NCBI RefSeq assembly: GCF_900107605.1
Contig: NZ_FNQJ01000001.1
Location: 124,001 to 188,000, forward strand
Direction of reading: 5' to 3'
Source: Acidovorax soli
GTDB taxonomy: Bacteria; Pseudomonadota; Gammaproteobacteria; Burkholderiales; Burkholderiaceae_C
Length of the DNA: 64,000 bases
The notes beneath the pieces were generated by a model. The model ran no database searches and was not told the origin of the DNA. It saw only the letters and a program-made list of their open reading frames with translations. This document shows positions 38,995 to 47,743 of this stretch, one piece after another; position 1 is the stretch's first letter; each line of letters begins with the position of its first letter. The translations under genes were made by a program, and so were the position numbers.

Positions 38995-41376
38995 ATGTTC
39001 CCAACAGCGTCCCGATCGAGAACGGTATTTCGCGCCTGTGTTGTCAATGCAGTGCGCGGGGGCGAAGCCCTCGTGGGGCAGCTGGTGCGGGCCACCAGGA
39101 GCGCGCTGGCAGGCGAGGAATCGTCCACCCACGATATCCAGCATCGCGCTCTGGTGGACGATGCGCTGCGGTTGCTGACACAGCACGAGCCATCGCTGGC
39201 CAAGGCGTATCCGATGGCCCTGCTGGAAATCTTCGCCGAAGGGCCCCCCAGAACGGGTGCGCACGCAGCCGATGACTCGGGCATGGATTTCGGTGAGCTT
39301 TCGCTCATGGACGAAACCGAGGTGCAGGACCAGGTGGAACTGTCCCGGGCCCAGCAACTGGCCGCGCATGCCACCGATGCCGTGCTGACGGAGCTCAACA
39401 CCCTGGTCAGCTCCGCCCAGGGCTTGCGCAGCGTCCAACCCGAGCGCAACCCCCTGCGCCCGGAAAACTACATCCGCGCACTGCAAAGGGTGGTGGCCGA
39501 GACCGGGGTGGCCCCGCCAGTGCGGCAGCTGTGGATGCAGCACATGCGCGAAGTTCTGGGCCGGTTGCTGGTAACCGAGTACAAGAGCGCCTGCGCCAGT
39601 CTGCGGGAGCATGGCATCGAGCCGGTGGGATATGCCGTTCTCGGCGTGTCCGCCGGTGGTGCCGGACGCAGCAGATACGGTACGCCCCACCAGAGCACGG
39701 GGTATGGCGGGGGCTATTCGACCGGTTATGACCGATATTCCATGGGCGGGCCCGTGAGCGGGTACGGCATGCCGACAGCCCCTGGCGTGGATGCCGCGAC
39801 CGGGTGGCAAGGCGATTCGTTGCCGGCGCCCATTTCCTCTGCGGCCGAGGAAGCGTTGCTGACGGTAGGCATCCTGCGCCAGATGCTGGCCGGCGGTGGC
39901 GACCCCTATGCCTTTGATGCGCGTGCCTATGCGGGTGGGGATTCGCAGCCCGCCAGTGTGCACTCTGCATGGTCCGACCCTCCGGGTGCCAGTGCGCAGG
40001 CAGGGCTGGCGGGCCAGGCGGGCGGATTTCTCTCGACTGGTGCCGTGGCGGAGGCCATGCAGGATATGGCACAGCTCGAACGTCTGGTGGGGCGCCTGTC
40101 GGGCAACCCTGCCGCAGGCGGCGCGGGTCGGTTGGGGGCCATTGCGGTTCCCAGTGTCCCTCCCGCCGATGGACAGGCGTACTCGTCGGCGGCTGCCATG
40201 GAAGTGGTGGGCCGCATGATGGAAAACATTGCGCAGGACGCCCGCCTGCTGGCGCCTGTCCAGAGTGCCGTCCAAAGCCTGGAGCCGGCGATCAAGAAGC
40301 TGGTGCAGCATGACGGACACTTTTTCACCGATGAAGCGCATCCGGCGCGGCGCCTGCTGGACGAGCTGACCCAGCGCAGCCGCACTTTCACCACCGAGCG
40401 CGCGCCAGGTTTCAGCCAGTTCATGCGCTTGCTGAACCAGGCGGTCGAGCATCTGGCTGTCACGGATATCCAGGACGCAGGGCCTTTTGACACCGTGCTC
40501 AGGGCCTTGCATGCGGTCTGGGACACCCAGGAGGAAAAGGTCAGGGCCCAGCAGGAGGCCCAGGAGAAAATCCTGCGGCAGGCTGAACAGCGTGAAATGC
40601 TGGCCGGGAAAATTGCGGCGGATATCCGCAAGCTGCCAGACCTGGACCAGGTGCCTGCTGACATCCTGGACTTTGTCACTGGCCCGTGGGCCGATGTGGT
40701 GGCGCTGGCCCAGTTGACGCAGCCGGAGGGACTGAACGGTTCCGAAGGGGATCCTGGCGGATATCTGGCCCTGGTGCCCCTGCTGCTGTGGAGCGTGCAG
40801 CCGGCATTGACGCGTGCCGAACCTGAGCGCCTCACCAAGGCCATGCCCGGCATTCTGGCCACGGTGCGCGCAGGCCTGAAGACGATCGAGCATTCCCCGA
40901 CCCGCACCAGCAGCTTCTTGCAGCGGCTCGTGGGCCTGCACCAGGAGGCTTTCGACAAGCCGGCCCCTGTGGCTGCGGTTGCCGAACCTGTACCGGCATT
41001 GCCCGTTGCCGATCCGGCCGGCGAGGTGCCCGTGGTGGCGGCTTCGGAAACGGAGGCCCCAGAGAGCACCACGGCAGCGCTGGCAGACGACAAGCTCTAC
41101 CCCGAGTTGGTGGTCGGTGCCTGGGTCGAGCTGATCACCAACCGCCGTGCCGTGCGCACCCAGCTGACCTGGGCCAACCCCCATGGAACCCTGTTCCTGT
41201 TCACCGCGGCCGACGGCAGCACCCAGTCCATGACGCGGCGCATGCGCAACAAGCTTGCCTCCGAGGGGGCCCTGCGCGTGGTGCCCGATGCAGCGCCGGC
41301 CACGGCCCGCACCCACGATACCAAGGCGGCGCCGCTGCCACCGCAAAAGCCTGCCAAACCCGGTAGAACCCGCTGA
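38995..41376 (+). CDS. DUF1631-family protein
   Basis: 793 residues, large cytosolic protein of unknown function typical of Burkholderiales and Pseudomonas. The N-terminal third is helical and has a Gly/Tyr-rich low-complexity insert near 225-265 (STGYGGGYSTGYDRYSMGG). The long middle helical bundle has QSLEPAIKKLVQHDGHFF and HPARRLLDELTQRS. The C-terminal 80 residues (GAWVELITNRRAVRTQLTW, TLFLFTAADG, SMTRR) look like a PilZ-like beta-barrel, in keeping with the family. A cyclic di-GMP link is therefore plausible but unproven. It stands alone between ettA and a convergent TAXI gene. Confidence 0.85.
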   Translation: MFPTASRSRTVFRACVVNAVRGGEALVGQLVRATRSALAGEESSTHDIQHRALVDDALRLLTQHEPSLAKAYPMALLEIFAEGPPRTGAHAADDSGMDFGELSLMDETEVQDQVELSRAQQLAAHATDAVLTELNTLVSSAQGLRSVQPERNPLRPENYIRALQRVVAETGVAPPVRQLWMQHMREVLGRLLVTEYKSACASLREHGIEPVGYAVLGVSAGGAGRSRYGTPHQSTGYGGGYSTGYDRYSMGGPVSGYGMPTAPGVDAATGWQGDSLPAPISSAAEEALLTVGILRQMLAGGGDPYAFDARAYAGGDSQPASVHSAWSDPPGASAQAGLAGQAGGFLSTGAVAEAMQDMAQLERLVGRLSGNPAAGGAGRLGAIAVPSVPPADGQAYSSAAAMEVVGRMMENIAQDARLLAPVQSAVQSLEPAIKKLVQHDGHFFTDEAHPARRLLDELTQRSRTFTTERAPGFSQFMRLLNQAVEHLAVTDIQDAGPFDTVLRALHAVWDTQEEKVRAQQEAQEKILRQAEQREMLAGKIAADIRKLPDLDQVPADILDFVTGPWADVVALAQLTQPEGLNGSEGDPGGYLALVPLLLWSVQPALTRAEPERLTKAMPGILATVRAGLKTIEHSPTRTSSFLQRLVGLHQEAFDKPAPVAAVAEPVPALPVADPAGEVPVVAASETEAPESTTAALADDKLYPELVVGAWVELITNRRAVRTQLTWANPHGTLFLFTAADGSTQSMTRRMRNKLASEGALRVVPDAAPATARTHDTKAAPLPPQKPAKPGRTR

Positions 41377-41424
41377 CGAGGCCGGCACCGGAGGGCACCG
41401 CCGGGCGTGTGTCCATCCAGCCGC

Positions 41425-42762
41425 TCAGGTGCGCAGGATCTTTTTGCGCACCAGATGGATGTGGTTGCGCAGCGCATACAGCTCGTCGGCATATGACAGC
41501 GGCACGCTCACTTTCTCGGCCTGGGCCTCCAGCCTGTCCAGTGCCACCAGCAGGTCTTGCGGCAAGGCCTTGCCCGATTCGTGATCGTTTTCGATTTCAC
41601 GCAGACGCCCATACCAGCGGAACACCCGGGAGCGCACCCGGAACTGGTAGATCGGCGGCACCACCCGCGACAGCGGCAGCATCACGGCCAGCAAGATGCC
41701 CAGCACCAGCCACATGCGCTCGACCAGGTTGGCAATCCAGAACGGCAGGTAGCGTTGCAGCAGGGGCACCGGCTCGTTGATGGCGCGCTCGCCTTCCTTG
41801 GCAATGGGCAGCTCGCTGTGCCGGGTGCTGGGAAACTCGCGCGCCCGGTTGAACCAGCCTGCACCCCCATGCAGCGCCTGCGCATTCTGGGCAAACAGCG
41901 TCAACAGCGCGGGGTGGGTGCCCTCGCGGGCCAGCAGCGAGGTGGTGGAGGCCACCAGCCGCACATCGTGCGCGGGCACGTTGCCGGCCAGGTCCACCAC
42001 CCCGCGCGGCAACGTCACGGGGGTGAGGAAGGGAAACTTGCGGCCATAGGCCTCGTGCTGCGCAAAATCCATGAGGTGCACGCCCGGGGTCTGCAGCAGC
42101 ATCTGCACCATGAGGGATTCGGGCGCCGAGGCAAACACCAGCGCGTCCAGCTTGCCCGCCAGAAAGGCCATCGTGGCGGGCGTCTGCTCCAGCCGCGACA
42201 GCTTCACCTGCCCTTTCTCCACCCGGTTCGCATCGAGCAAGCGGTCCATCAGGGTGGGCACGCCGCTGCCTTCCGAGCCCACGTTCACGCGCAGGCCGCG
42301 CAACTGGCGCAGGCTGTCAAGGCGTCCGCCAGCCGCCACTTTCAGGGCCGCATCGGTGCGATAGAAAAGCCACACCGGCTCGACAAACAGGCTGCCCAGC
42401 GACACCAGCTGATCGGGGTCGTCTGGCTGCAGCTCTGCCGTGCCGCCCTGTACAAAGGCCACGTCGGCCTTGCCCTCGCGCAGCAACTGCAGGTTGGCCA
42501 ACGAGCCCTCGCTGGGCAGCAGCACCACCTCGATGCCGTCGGCGGCCAGCGCTTTCTGGTAGCGCTTGCCAAACTCCTCGTAGGCGCTTTGCGCGGGGCC
42601 GGTGGCCAGCGTGACCTGGTTGGGCGGGTTGGGGTTCAGCCACCAGTAGGCGGCCGCCACCAGCCCCAGGGCCAGAAAGGCCAGCGGGCCGGCAGAGACG
42701 ATGAGGTCGCGCAGGGTGAGAAGGGTGTTGCGAAAAGCCTGGGGCATGGGTTGCGGGGTCAT
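41425..42762 (-). CDS. membrane-anchored TAXI-family solute-binding protein
   Basis: 445 residues. It has an N-terminal membrane segment (about 22-42, AGPLAFLALGLVAAAYWWL), then a TAXI-type periplasmic binding domain (VTLATGPAQSAYEEFGKRY, LPSEGSLANLQLL, ADVAFVQGG, LRVNVGSEGSGV). A second membrane segment (about 345-365, MWLVLGILLAVMLPL) and a 75-residue charged cytoplasmic tail ending HLVRKKILRT follow. Most TAXI proteins are soluble partners of TRAP transporters. This two-segment form without a neighbouring TRAP permease suggests a sensor or a different role. It is preceded by the hairpin element at 42789. Confidence 0.85.
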   Translation of the reverse strand: MTPQPMPQAFRNTLLTLRDLIVSAGPLAFLALGLVAAAYWWLNPNPPNQVTLATGPAQSAYEEFGKRYQKALAADGIEVVLLPSEGSLANLQLLREGKADVAFVQGGTAELQPDDPDQLVSLGSLFVEPVWLFYRTDAALKVAAGGRLDSLRQLRGLRVNVGSEGSGVPTLMDRLLDANRVEKGQVKLSRLEQTPATMAFLAGKLDALVFASAPESLMVQMLLQTPGVHLMDFAQHEAYGRKFPFLTPVTLPRGVVDLAGNVPAHDVRLVASTTSLLAREGTHPALLTLFAQNAQALHGGAGWFNRAREFPSTRHSELPIAKEGERAINEPVPLLQRYLPFWIANLVERMWLVLGILLAVMLPLSRVVPPIYQFRVRSRVFRWYGRLREIENDHESGKALPQDLLVALDRLEAQAEKVSVPLSYADELYALRNHIHLVRKKILRT

Positions 42763-42788
42763 TTGCGCCGGGGGCGCGGGTTAGGGTG

Positions 42789-42941
42789 ATGCTGAATAAG
42801 TCCGCGCGATGGTGCGCGCCCTGGTTTGGGATGGGCTGCAAGGCGCAAAGCGCAGCAATAGCCAACGCTATTGCGAGCATTTGCAACGCCGCAGACTGCC
42901 CAAAGCAGGGATGCGCGGCACGCGGGGGACTTGTTCAGCAT
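42789..42941. repeat. 153-bp MITE-like hairpin element
   Basis: Ends ATGCTGAATAAGTCC (42789-42803) and GGACTTGTTCAGCAT (42927-42941) are inverted repeats with one mismatch. The centre is a perfect hairpin GCAATAGC-CAAC-GCTATTGC (42855-42874), and the arms between are partly complementary. The geometric centre of the ends and of the hairpin coincide. No coding capacity. It differs in sequence from the element at 18993 but has the same design. It lies between the P1 peptidase stop and the TAXI gene start. Confidence 0.75.
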
Positions 42942-42945
42942 TGCC

Positions 42946-43950
42946 TTAGGCCAGATCTGCGCAGCAGGGCAGGTGCAGGCCGTCGGAAGTGGTGAGGGCC
43001 TGTGCGGCGCGCACCGCACGGGCGGTGGCGATGGCCGTGACCTCTGCGGCCAGGGTGGCCAGCACCAGCATGCCAGGATTTTTGCCTGCCAGCCCGGTGC
43101 CCAGGGTGAACAGCGTGTCGCCGTCCGACAGGGTATGCACCGGGTTGATGCTGCGCGCCAGCCCGTCGTGGGCGGCCACTGCCAGGCGGTGGGCCTGCAC
43201 CTTGCTGATGGCGGCGTCGGTGGCCACCACGCCGATGGTGGTGTTGGTGCCGGCCAGCAAGGGCTGGGGCCGCTCGCCGCGCAGCAGGGCGCGGCGGGTG
43301 TCAAGCAGGCGCAGGCCGTCTTCGGTGCGCGCGCCGGCAATCACCTGGGCGGTGTCGGGGTCGAGCACATCGCCCACGGCGTTGCAGGCGATGAGCGCCC
43401 CCACGGTGACGCCGCCCACGGTGATCGAAGCGGTGCCCACGCCGCCCTTCATGGCCCGCTGCATGCCAAAAACCTTGCCGACGGCGGCACCGGTGCCGGC
43501 GCCCACGTTGCCTTCGGCGGGGTCATCGCGCGACGCGGCGGCGCAGGCGGCGTAGCCCGCGGCGGCGTCAGGGCGGATGTGCATGTCGCCCACCAGCAGG
43601 TCGAACAGCACGGCGGCGGGCACGATGGGCAGGCGGCCCACGGCCACGTCGAACCCCACGCCATGTTCCTCCAGCCAGCGCACCGCGCCGGTGGCGGCTT
43701 CCAGCCCCCAGGCGCTGCCGCCGGCGAGCACGATGGCGTGCACTTGTTCGACCAGATTGCAGGGGGCCAGCAGGTCGGTCTCACGCGTGCCCGGTGCCGC
43801 GCCGCGCACATCGACACCGCCTACCGCACCCTCGCGCGCCATGACCACGGTGCAGCCGGTGGGGCGGCGCGTATCGGTGAAGTGGCCCACCTCGATGCCG
43901 GCCACGCGGGTGATGCTGCCAGCATCGCTGGCGGGAATGGGTGCGATCAT
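42946..43950 (-). CDS. P1-family (DmpA/S58) peptidase
   Basis: 334 residues. It belongs to the self-cleaving N-terminal-nucleophile aminopeptidases: it begins with the family pattern ITRVAGIEVGHFTD, and has VVMAREGAVGGVDVRGAAPGTRETDLL, the glycine-rich LAGGSAWGLEAATGAVRWLEE, and the processing site near residue 236 (GTNTTIGVVATD), where cleavage exposes the Thr nucleophile. Known relatives cut D- or beta-amino acid peptides. The start at 43950 is preferred to an ATG 30 bases upstream. It is downstream of the copper genes on the same strand with an 84-bp gap; a functional tie is not evident. Confidence 0.88.
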   Translation of the reverse strand: MIAPIPASDAGSITRVAGIEVGHFTDTRRPTGCTVVMAREGAVGGVDVRGAAPGTRETDLLAPCNLVEQVHAIVLAGGSAWGLEAATGAVRWLEEHGVGFDVAVGRLPIVPAAVLFDLLVGDMHIRPDAAAGYAACAAASRDDPAEGNVGAGTGAAVGKVFGMQRAMKGGVGTASITVGGVTVGALIACNAVGDVLDPDTAQVIAGARTEDGLRLLDTRRALLRGERPQPLLAGTNTTIGVVATDAAISKVQAHRLAVAAHDGLARSINPVHTLSDGDTLFTLGTGLAGKNPGMLVLATLAAEVTAIATARAVRAAQALTTSDGLHLPCCADLA

Positions 43951-44034
43951 GGCCGGGATTATGGTGCCCTGCGGCGCCACGGCATGCGCCGCGGTGAACC
44001 CGTCGGCGTGCCCATCGCCCCGCGCAGGCCGTTC

Positions 44035-44421
44035 TTAACGCGCGGCTTCGATGCGGGTGATGAAGTACCCGGTGGTTCGCCGCTCCACCCGGAAGCGCAC
44101 CTTGTCGCCGGGCTGGAAGGGGGCCAGCATGCTGGCGTCGTTCACGCGGAACACCATGGTCATGGGCGGCATGCCCAGGTTCCTGACCTCGCCGTGGCGC
44201 AGGGTGACCTTGAGCGTGCGCGGGTCCCAGCGGGTGATTTCGCCTTCGCTCAGTTCACTCTGGTCTGCCGGTGTGCTGCCGGGGTTGCCTTGCGCGCCCT
44301 GTGCGGCAGAGGCTGCGCCCGGGTGGTGGCTGTCGTGCGCGTCCGCCGGGGCCAGCGCCCAAGCGGGGCTGAGTGCACCAGCCAGCAGCAGGGCGGCGGT
44401 GCCATAGGCGAGTGGTTTCAT
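44035..44421 (-). CDS. periplasmic CusF-like copper-binding protein
   Basis: 128 residues. Signal peptide (YGTAALLLAGALSPAWA), a His-rich linker (ADAHDSHHPGA), then a CusF-type OB-fold of about 70 residues with the metal motif GMPPMTMVFRV. In CusF a Trp and Met residues bind Cu(I) or Ag(I); here the Met-rich strand is conserved. Its start overlaps the end of the DUF411 gene by four bases (ATGA), so the two are translationally coupled. It is probably a periplasmic copper chaperone, although no CusCBA exporter is in the window. Confidence 0.88.
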   Translation of the reverse strand: MKPLAYGTAALLLAGALSPAWALAPADAHDSHHPGAASAAQGAQGNPGSTPADQSELSEGEITRWDPRTLKVTLRHGEVRNLGMPPMTMVFRVNDASMLAPFQPGDKVRFRVERRTTGYFITRIEAAR

Positions 44422-44942
44422 GACGAGGCCTTCTGGTTATAGCTTTTGAACACACGGGTGCTGCCATTGCGCGCCACCAGCAGCACATCGTAGGGGTCGC
44501 GGCGGTTGCCGTACACCGCGCCGTCCATGCCGGGCGAGCCCACGGGCATGCCCGGTACCGTAAGGCCCAGGGCCTGGGGTTTTTGCTGCAGCAGGGCACG
44601 CACATCGCTGGCGGGCACATGGCCTTCGATCAGGTAGCCGCCCACCAGCGCGGTGTGGCACGAGCCCAGCTTTTGCGGCAGGCCCAGGCGCGCGCGCACG
44701 GCGTTGTTGCCGGTGTCGTGCACGGTGAAGCTGAAGCCGTTGGCCTCCATGTGCGAAATCCAGTCGTGGCAGCAGCCGCAGTTCGGGTCTTTCCAGACCT
44801 CGATGGGCGTGCCCGTGGCGGCGCGCACCAGGCGTGGCGCGACAAGGGCCGCGCCCACCAGGGGCAGGGCGGAGAGCAGGTGGCGGCGGCGCAGGCCGCT
44901 GTGCGGCGTGGCGGGGGCAGAGAAAGCAGCGGTGTTGTGCAT
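44418..44942 (-). CDS. DUF411-family metal-binding protein
   Basis: 174 residues. An N-terminal signal with a possible twin-arginine motif (LRRRHLLSALPLVGAAL) is followed by the DUF411 domain: KDPNCGCCHDW with the Cys cluster at residues 55-58 and a second Cys in LGSCHTALVGGYLIEGHVP. DUF411 genes sit in copper-resistance clusters and the Cys pair is thought to bind copper. It overlaps the CusF-like gene and follows the cupredoxin gene by 41 bp. Confidence 0.88.
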   Translation of the reverse strand: MHNTAAFSAPATPHSGLRRRHLLSALPLVGAALVAPRLVRAATGTPIEVWKDPNCGCCHDWISHMEANGFSFTVHDTGNNAVRARLGLPQKLGSCHTALVGGYLIEGHVPASDVRALLQQKPQALGLTVPGMPVGSPGMDGAVYGNRRDPYDVLLVARNGSTRVFKSYNQKASS

Positions 44943-44983
44943 GGTGGATACCTTGACGACGAATGAATGGAGGGTGGAAGAAG

Positions 44984-45481
44984 TCAGCGGTTGCGGGGCA
45001 GCACGGTGATGGTTCCGGTCATGCCGGCCTGGTAGTGGCCGGGGATCAGGCAGGCAAAGTCAAAGCTGCCGGGGCGGTTGAAATGCCACACGATGTCGCC
45101 ACGCCGGCCTGCGCGCACATGGGCCATGTGGGGCTCGTCGTGTTCCATGCCGGGAAACTTCTGCATCATCTGCGCATGCTGGGCCAGCTCGGCCTGGGTG
45201 CCCAGCACGATCTCGTGCAGCACCTTGCCGCGGTTCTCGGCGCGCAGGCGCACGGTGTCGCCCTCGCGCACTTCGATGTGGCTGGGGGTGAAGCGCATGT
45301 CGTCGTTCATGCGCAGCGTGATGGTGCGGCGCACGGCCTGGGCATCGCCCGCAATGCCCCAGTCTTTCTGTTCCTTGGCCACGGGGGCGCTGGCGTTGTG
45401 GTGGGGCATGTTTTCATGGCCAAAAGAGCTTGTGGTGCTTACCAGTAATGCGCAAGTAGCTATGAATTGAATGATTTTCAT
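44984..45481 (-). CDS. periplasmic cupredoxin-domain protein (CopI-like)
   Basis: 165 residues. Signal peptide (IIQFIATCALLVSTTSSFG), a His/Met-rich N-terminus (GHENMPHHNAS), then a cupredoxin domain with the complete type 1 copper ligand set: His89 in KVLHEIV, Cys144 in FACLIPGH, His149 and Met154. An insert with more Met and His (QHAQMMQKFPGMEHDEPHM) precedes the Cys. It resembles CopI cupredoxins, which protect the periplasm from copper in Burkholderiales. It is upstream of DUF411 and CusF-like genes on the same strand. Confidence 0.88.
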   Translation of the reverse strand: MKIIQFIATCALLVSTTSSFGHENMPHHNASAPVAKEQKDWGIAGDAQAVRRTITLRMNDDMRFTPSHIEVREGDTVRLRAENRGKVLHEIVLGTQAELAQHAQMMQKFPGMEHDEPHMAHVRAGRRGDIVWHFNRPGSFDFACLIPGHYQAGMTGTITVLPRNR

Positions 45482-45606
45482 GGTTCTTTTCTGGTTTCAG
45501 CATGGGTGCCCGTGGGCGGCAGAATGTTTCCCCCGTTATGCCCGCATGGCCGCGCGCGCAGGCGCGACCGGGCAGGCCATGGCAGACGCACTTCGGGCGT
45601 CAGAGA

Positions 45607-46014
45607 TCAGGCGATGGGTGGTTTGATGGTGCGCGCTGCCTGCACGCTGGCGAACGGCACGGTGTTCGCAGGCCGCACTGTGCTGCGCAGATGCAGGGGC
45701 TGCAGTGGCAACGCAGGCGGCGCCAGCACCGCCGAATGGCAGACGTCGCAGTCAGCGCAGCTGGGGCTGTGCTGGTGCGGGCTGCAGTCGGTGGCGGGGG
45801 TGCCGTGGCAGCTGGCCGGGGCGGCGGCCTGGTGGGCATCGCCATGGTCGGCATGCACTGCGTGCCCCGCGTGGTTCCCGGCGGAACCCGCTGGCGTCTG
45901 CATTTCTGCGCCCTGCACCGGCAGGGTGGGCATGACCCCGGCGGCCAGGGCGGTGCCCACGAGGCCCCGAAGGACCAGCATGACCACCAAAGCCAGGGAC
46001 AGGATGCGACGCAT
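45607..46014 (-). CDS. DUF2946-like exported protein, copper cluster
   Basis: 135 residues. Signal sequence (ILSLALVVMLVLRGLVGTALA), then a His-rich mature part (NHAGHAVHADHGDAHQ) and a Cys/His cluster (CSPHQHSPSCADCDVCHS), ending KPPIA. This architecture matches the DUF2946 group, often found with copper genes. It is the first gene of the set 46014-44035, with a 125-bp gap to the cupredoxin. Metal binding is suggested by composition; there is no direct evidence of function. Confidence 0.7.
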   Translation of the reverse strand: MRRILSLALVVMLVLRGLVGTALAAGVMPTLPVQGAEMQTPAGSAGNHAGHAVHADHGDAHQAAAPASCHGTPATDCSPHQHSPSCADCDVCHSAVLAPPALPLQPLHLRSTVRPANTVPFASVQAARTIKPPIA

Positions 46015-46061
46015 GCCTGAATGATAGGCGCCAGCGCCAAAAGGTTCCATGCCGCCCGCCG

Positions 46062-46694
46062 CTACACCGCCATGTAGCGCCCGGGCCGGTGGTTCATGGC
46101 CAGCACCAGGTTCAGGGCCACGGCGCCGGCAATCGACCAGGCCACGCGCACCGGCTCCACCGTCCACAGCGCCAGCAGCACGATGCAGCAGTCCACCGCC
46201 ATCTGCACCTTGCCCGCGCGCCAGCCGTAGCTGTCTTGCAGGTACAGGGCCGCTATGCCCACGCCGCCCAGGCTGCAGCGGTGGCGGAACAGCACCAGAA
46301 AGCCCGTGCCCGTGATCAGGCCACCCGCGATGGCGGCATACAGCGGCTGCAAGTGGGAAAATTGCAAGAACTGCGCCTGCCATTCGGTCAGCACCGACAG
46401 CAGCAGCACCGCGGCAAAGGTCTTGAGCGTGAACTCGCGCCCCAGCTTGCGCAGCGCCAGCCAGTAAAACGGCAGGTTGAGCACAAAGAAGATCTTGCCA
46501 AAGCCGATGCCCGTGGCGTAGTGCAGCAAGAAGGCCAGCCCCGCCGTGCCCCCCGTCAGCAGCCCGGCGCTGGTGAAAAAGGCCACACCCACCGAGATCA
46601 GCAGCACGCCGGTGAAGATCGCCACCGCATCTTCGGTGGCGCTGTGCGGCACGGTGGCTGGCGGTGTGGCGGGGGCGGTGGTCGAGCGGGTCAT
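46062..46694 (-). CDS. YitT-family membrane protein
   Basis: 210 residues with five or six hydrophobic segments. It shows YitT features: AFFTSAGLLTGGTAGLAFLLHY, the VLNLPFYWLALRKLG stretch, and the glycine-rich AGGLITGTGFLVLFRH. The full Gram-positive YitT C-terminal DUF2179 domain is missing, as is common in proteobacterial members. The start at 46694 is chosen over an ATG 69 bases upstream, whose extra residues are mostly Pro and Arg. The gene lies upstream of the copper set with a 47-bp gap. Function unknown. Confidence 0.82.
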   Translation of the reverse strand: MTRSTTAPATPPATVPHSATEDAVAIFTGVLLISVGVAFFTSAGLLTGGTAGLAFLLHYATGIGFGKIFFVLNLPFYWLALRKLGREFTLKTFAAVLLLSVLTEWQAQFLQFSHLQPLYAAIAGGLITGTGFLVLFRHRCSLGGVGIAALYLQDSYGWRAGKVQMAVDCCIVLLALWTVEPVRVAWSIAGAVALNLVLAMNHRPGRYMAV

Positions 46695-46941
46695 GGGGCG
46701 GCGTGGGCGTGGCGGGAGTGGATTGGACCATGCAGGGGCCATGCCCGGCTTGCTTTGCGTCAAGTTCGGGGGTAAGGGCCTGTTTTGCCGGGCGGTCTGG
46801 CCCTTTGCGTCTCCGGGAATGGAGGTCCCTGCCCAAAACTCCGTGGTGCTACTTAATTAATAGCTTCTTGCGCATACGCATCAAGCGCTTGCGTGGTATT
46901 TTGTTTCAAATTCCATGGTGGCTGGCCGCTATGATTCGCCC

Positions 46942-47742
46942 ATGCTTTTCCACTTGCCCGGATATTCGCTGCCCGAGCGCCTGTGGCGCACCGCGCGGCG
47001 CTGGGCGCTGGCCTGGGGGCGTATCGTGTACCTGGGCGCGGTGGTGCTGGTGCTGGTGCTGTCGCCGTCCAGCTACAGCCCGTCGGCCCGCCGCACGCTG
47101 GCGCGCCAGATCTACCTCGACACGGCGCCCATCCTGTTGGGGTTCACGGTGCTGGCGGCGTTGCTGGCCCTGGTCATCACGCGCATCGTGGTGGTGACGG
47201 CGCTGAGCTATGGCCTGTCGCGCTACGCGCTCGAAATGGTGATTCGTGTGCTGGTGCTCGAACTCATCCCGCTCACGGCCACGCTGTTCGTGGCCATGCG
47301 CTGCACCATCCCCCACGGCACGCAACTGGCGCTGCTGCGCCAGTCGGGCCATTTCGAGGCCCTGCGTGCCCACGGGGGCGACCCGGTACGCATGGAGCTG
47401 CTGCCGCGTGTGGTGGCCGGTGTGTTTGCCAGCATCACGCTGGCCGCGCTGTCGTGCGTGGTGGCGCTGGTCATGGCCTACATCAGCGTGTATGGCTTCA
47501 ACCTGGCCGGCCTGCCCGGCTACACGCGCATGTTCGGCCATGTGTTCTCGCCGGCGGTGACGCTGGTGTTTGTCCTGAAAACGCTGTTTTCCAGCCTGGC
47601 CGTGGCCCTGATCCCCACGGCGGCCGGCATGTACGACGCGGGCGAGGGCGCTGCGCCCGACTCCGAGCTGGGTGGCCTCGCGCGCATGTTTGCGGTGCTG
47701 CTGCTGATCGAGGTCGGCTCGCTCGTCGGCAACTACTATTGA
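46942..47742 (+). CDS. MlaE/YrbE-family ABC permease
   Basis: 266 residues with five or six membrane segments, of the MlaE type that moves lipids between inner membrane and periplasm. The family core is visible as LELIPLTATLFVAMRC and the GTQLALLRQSGHFEALRAHGGDPVRMELLPRVVAGV region, the conserved cytoplasmic coupling loop. It is followed by an MlaD-type gene with almost no gap, then by a lipoprotein. No ABC ATPase gene accompanies them. Confidence 0.88.
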   Translation: MLFHLPGYSLPERLWRTARRWALAWGRIVYLGAVVLVLVLSPSSYSPSARRTLARQIYLDTAPILLGFTVLAALLALVITRIVVVTALSYGLSRYALEMVIRVLVLELIPLTATLFVAMRCTIPHGTQLALLRQSGHFEALRAHGGDPVRMELLPRVVAGVFASITLAALSCVVALVMAYISVYGFNLAGLPGYTRMFGHVFSPAVTLVFVLKTLFSSLAVALIPTAAGMYDAGEGAAPDSELGGLARMFAVLLLIEVGSLVGNYY

Positions 47743-47743
47743 G

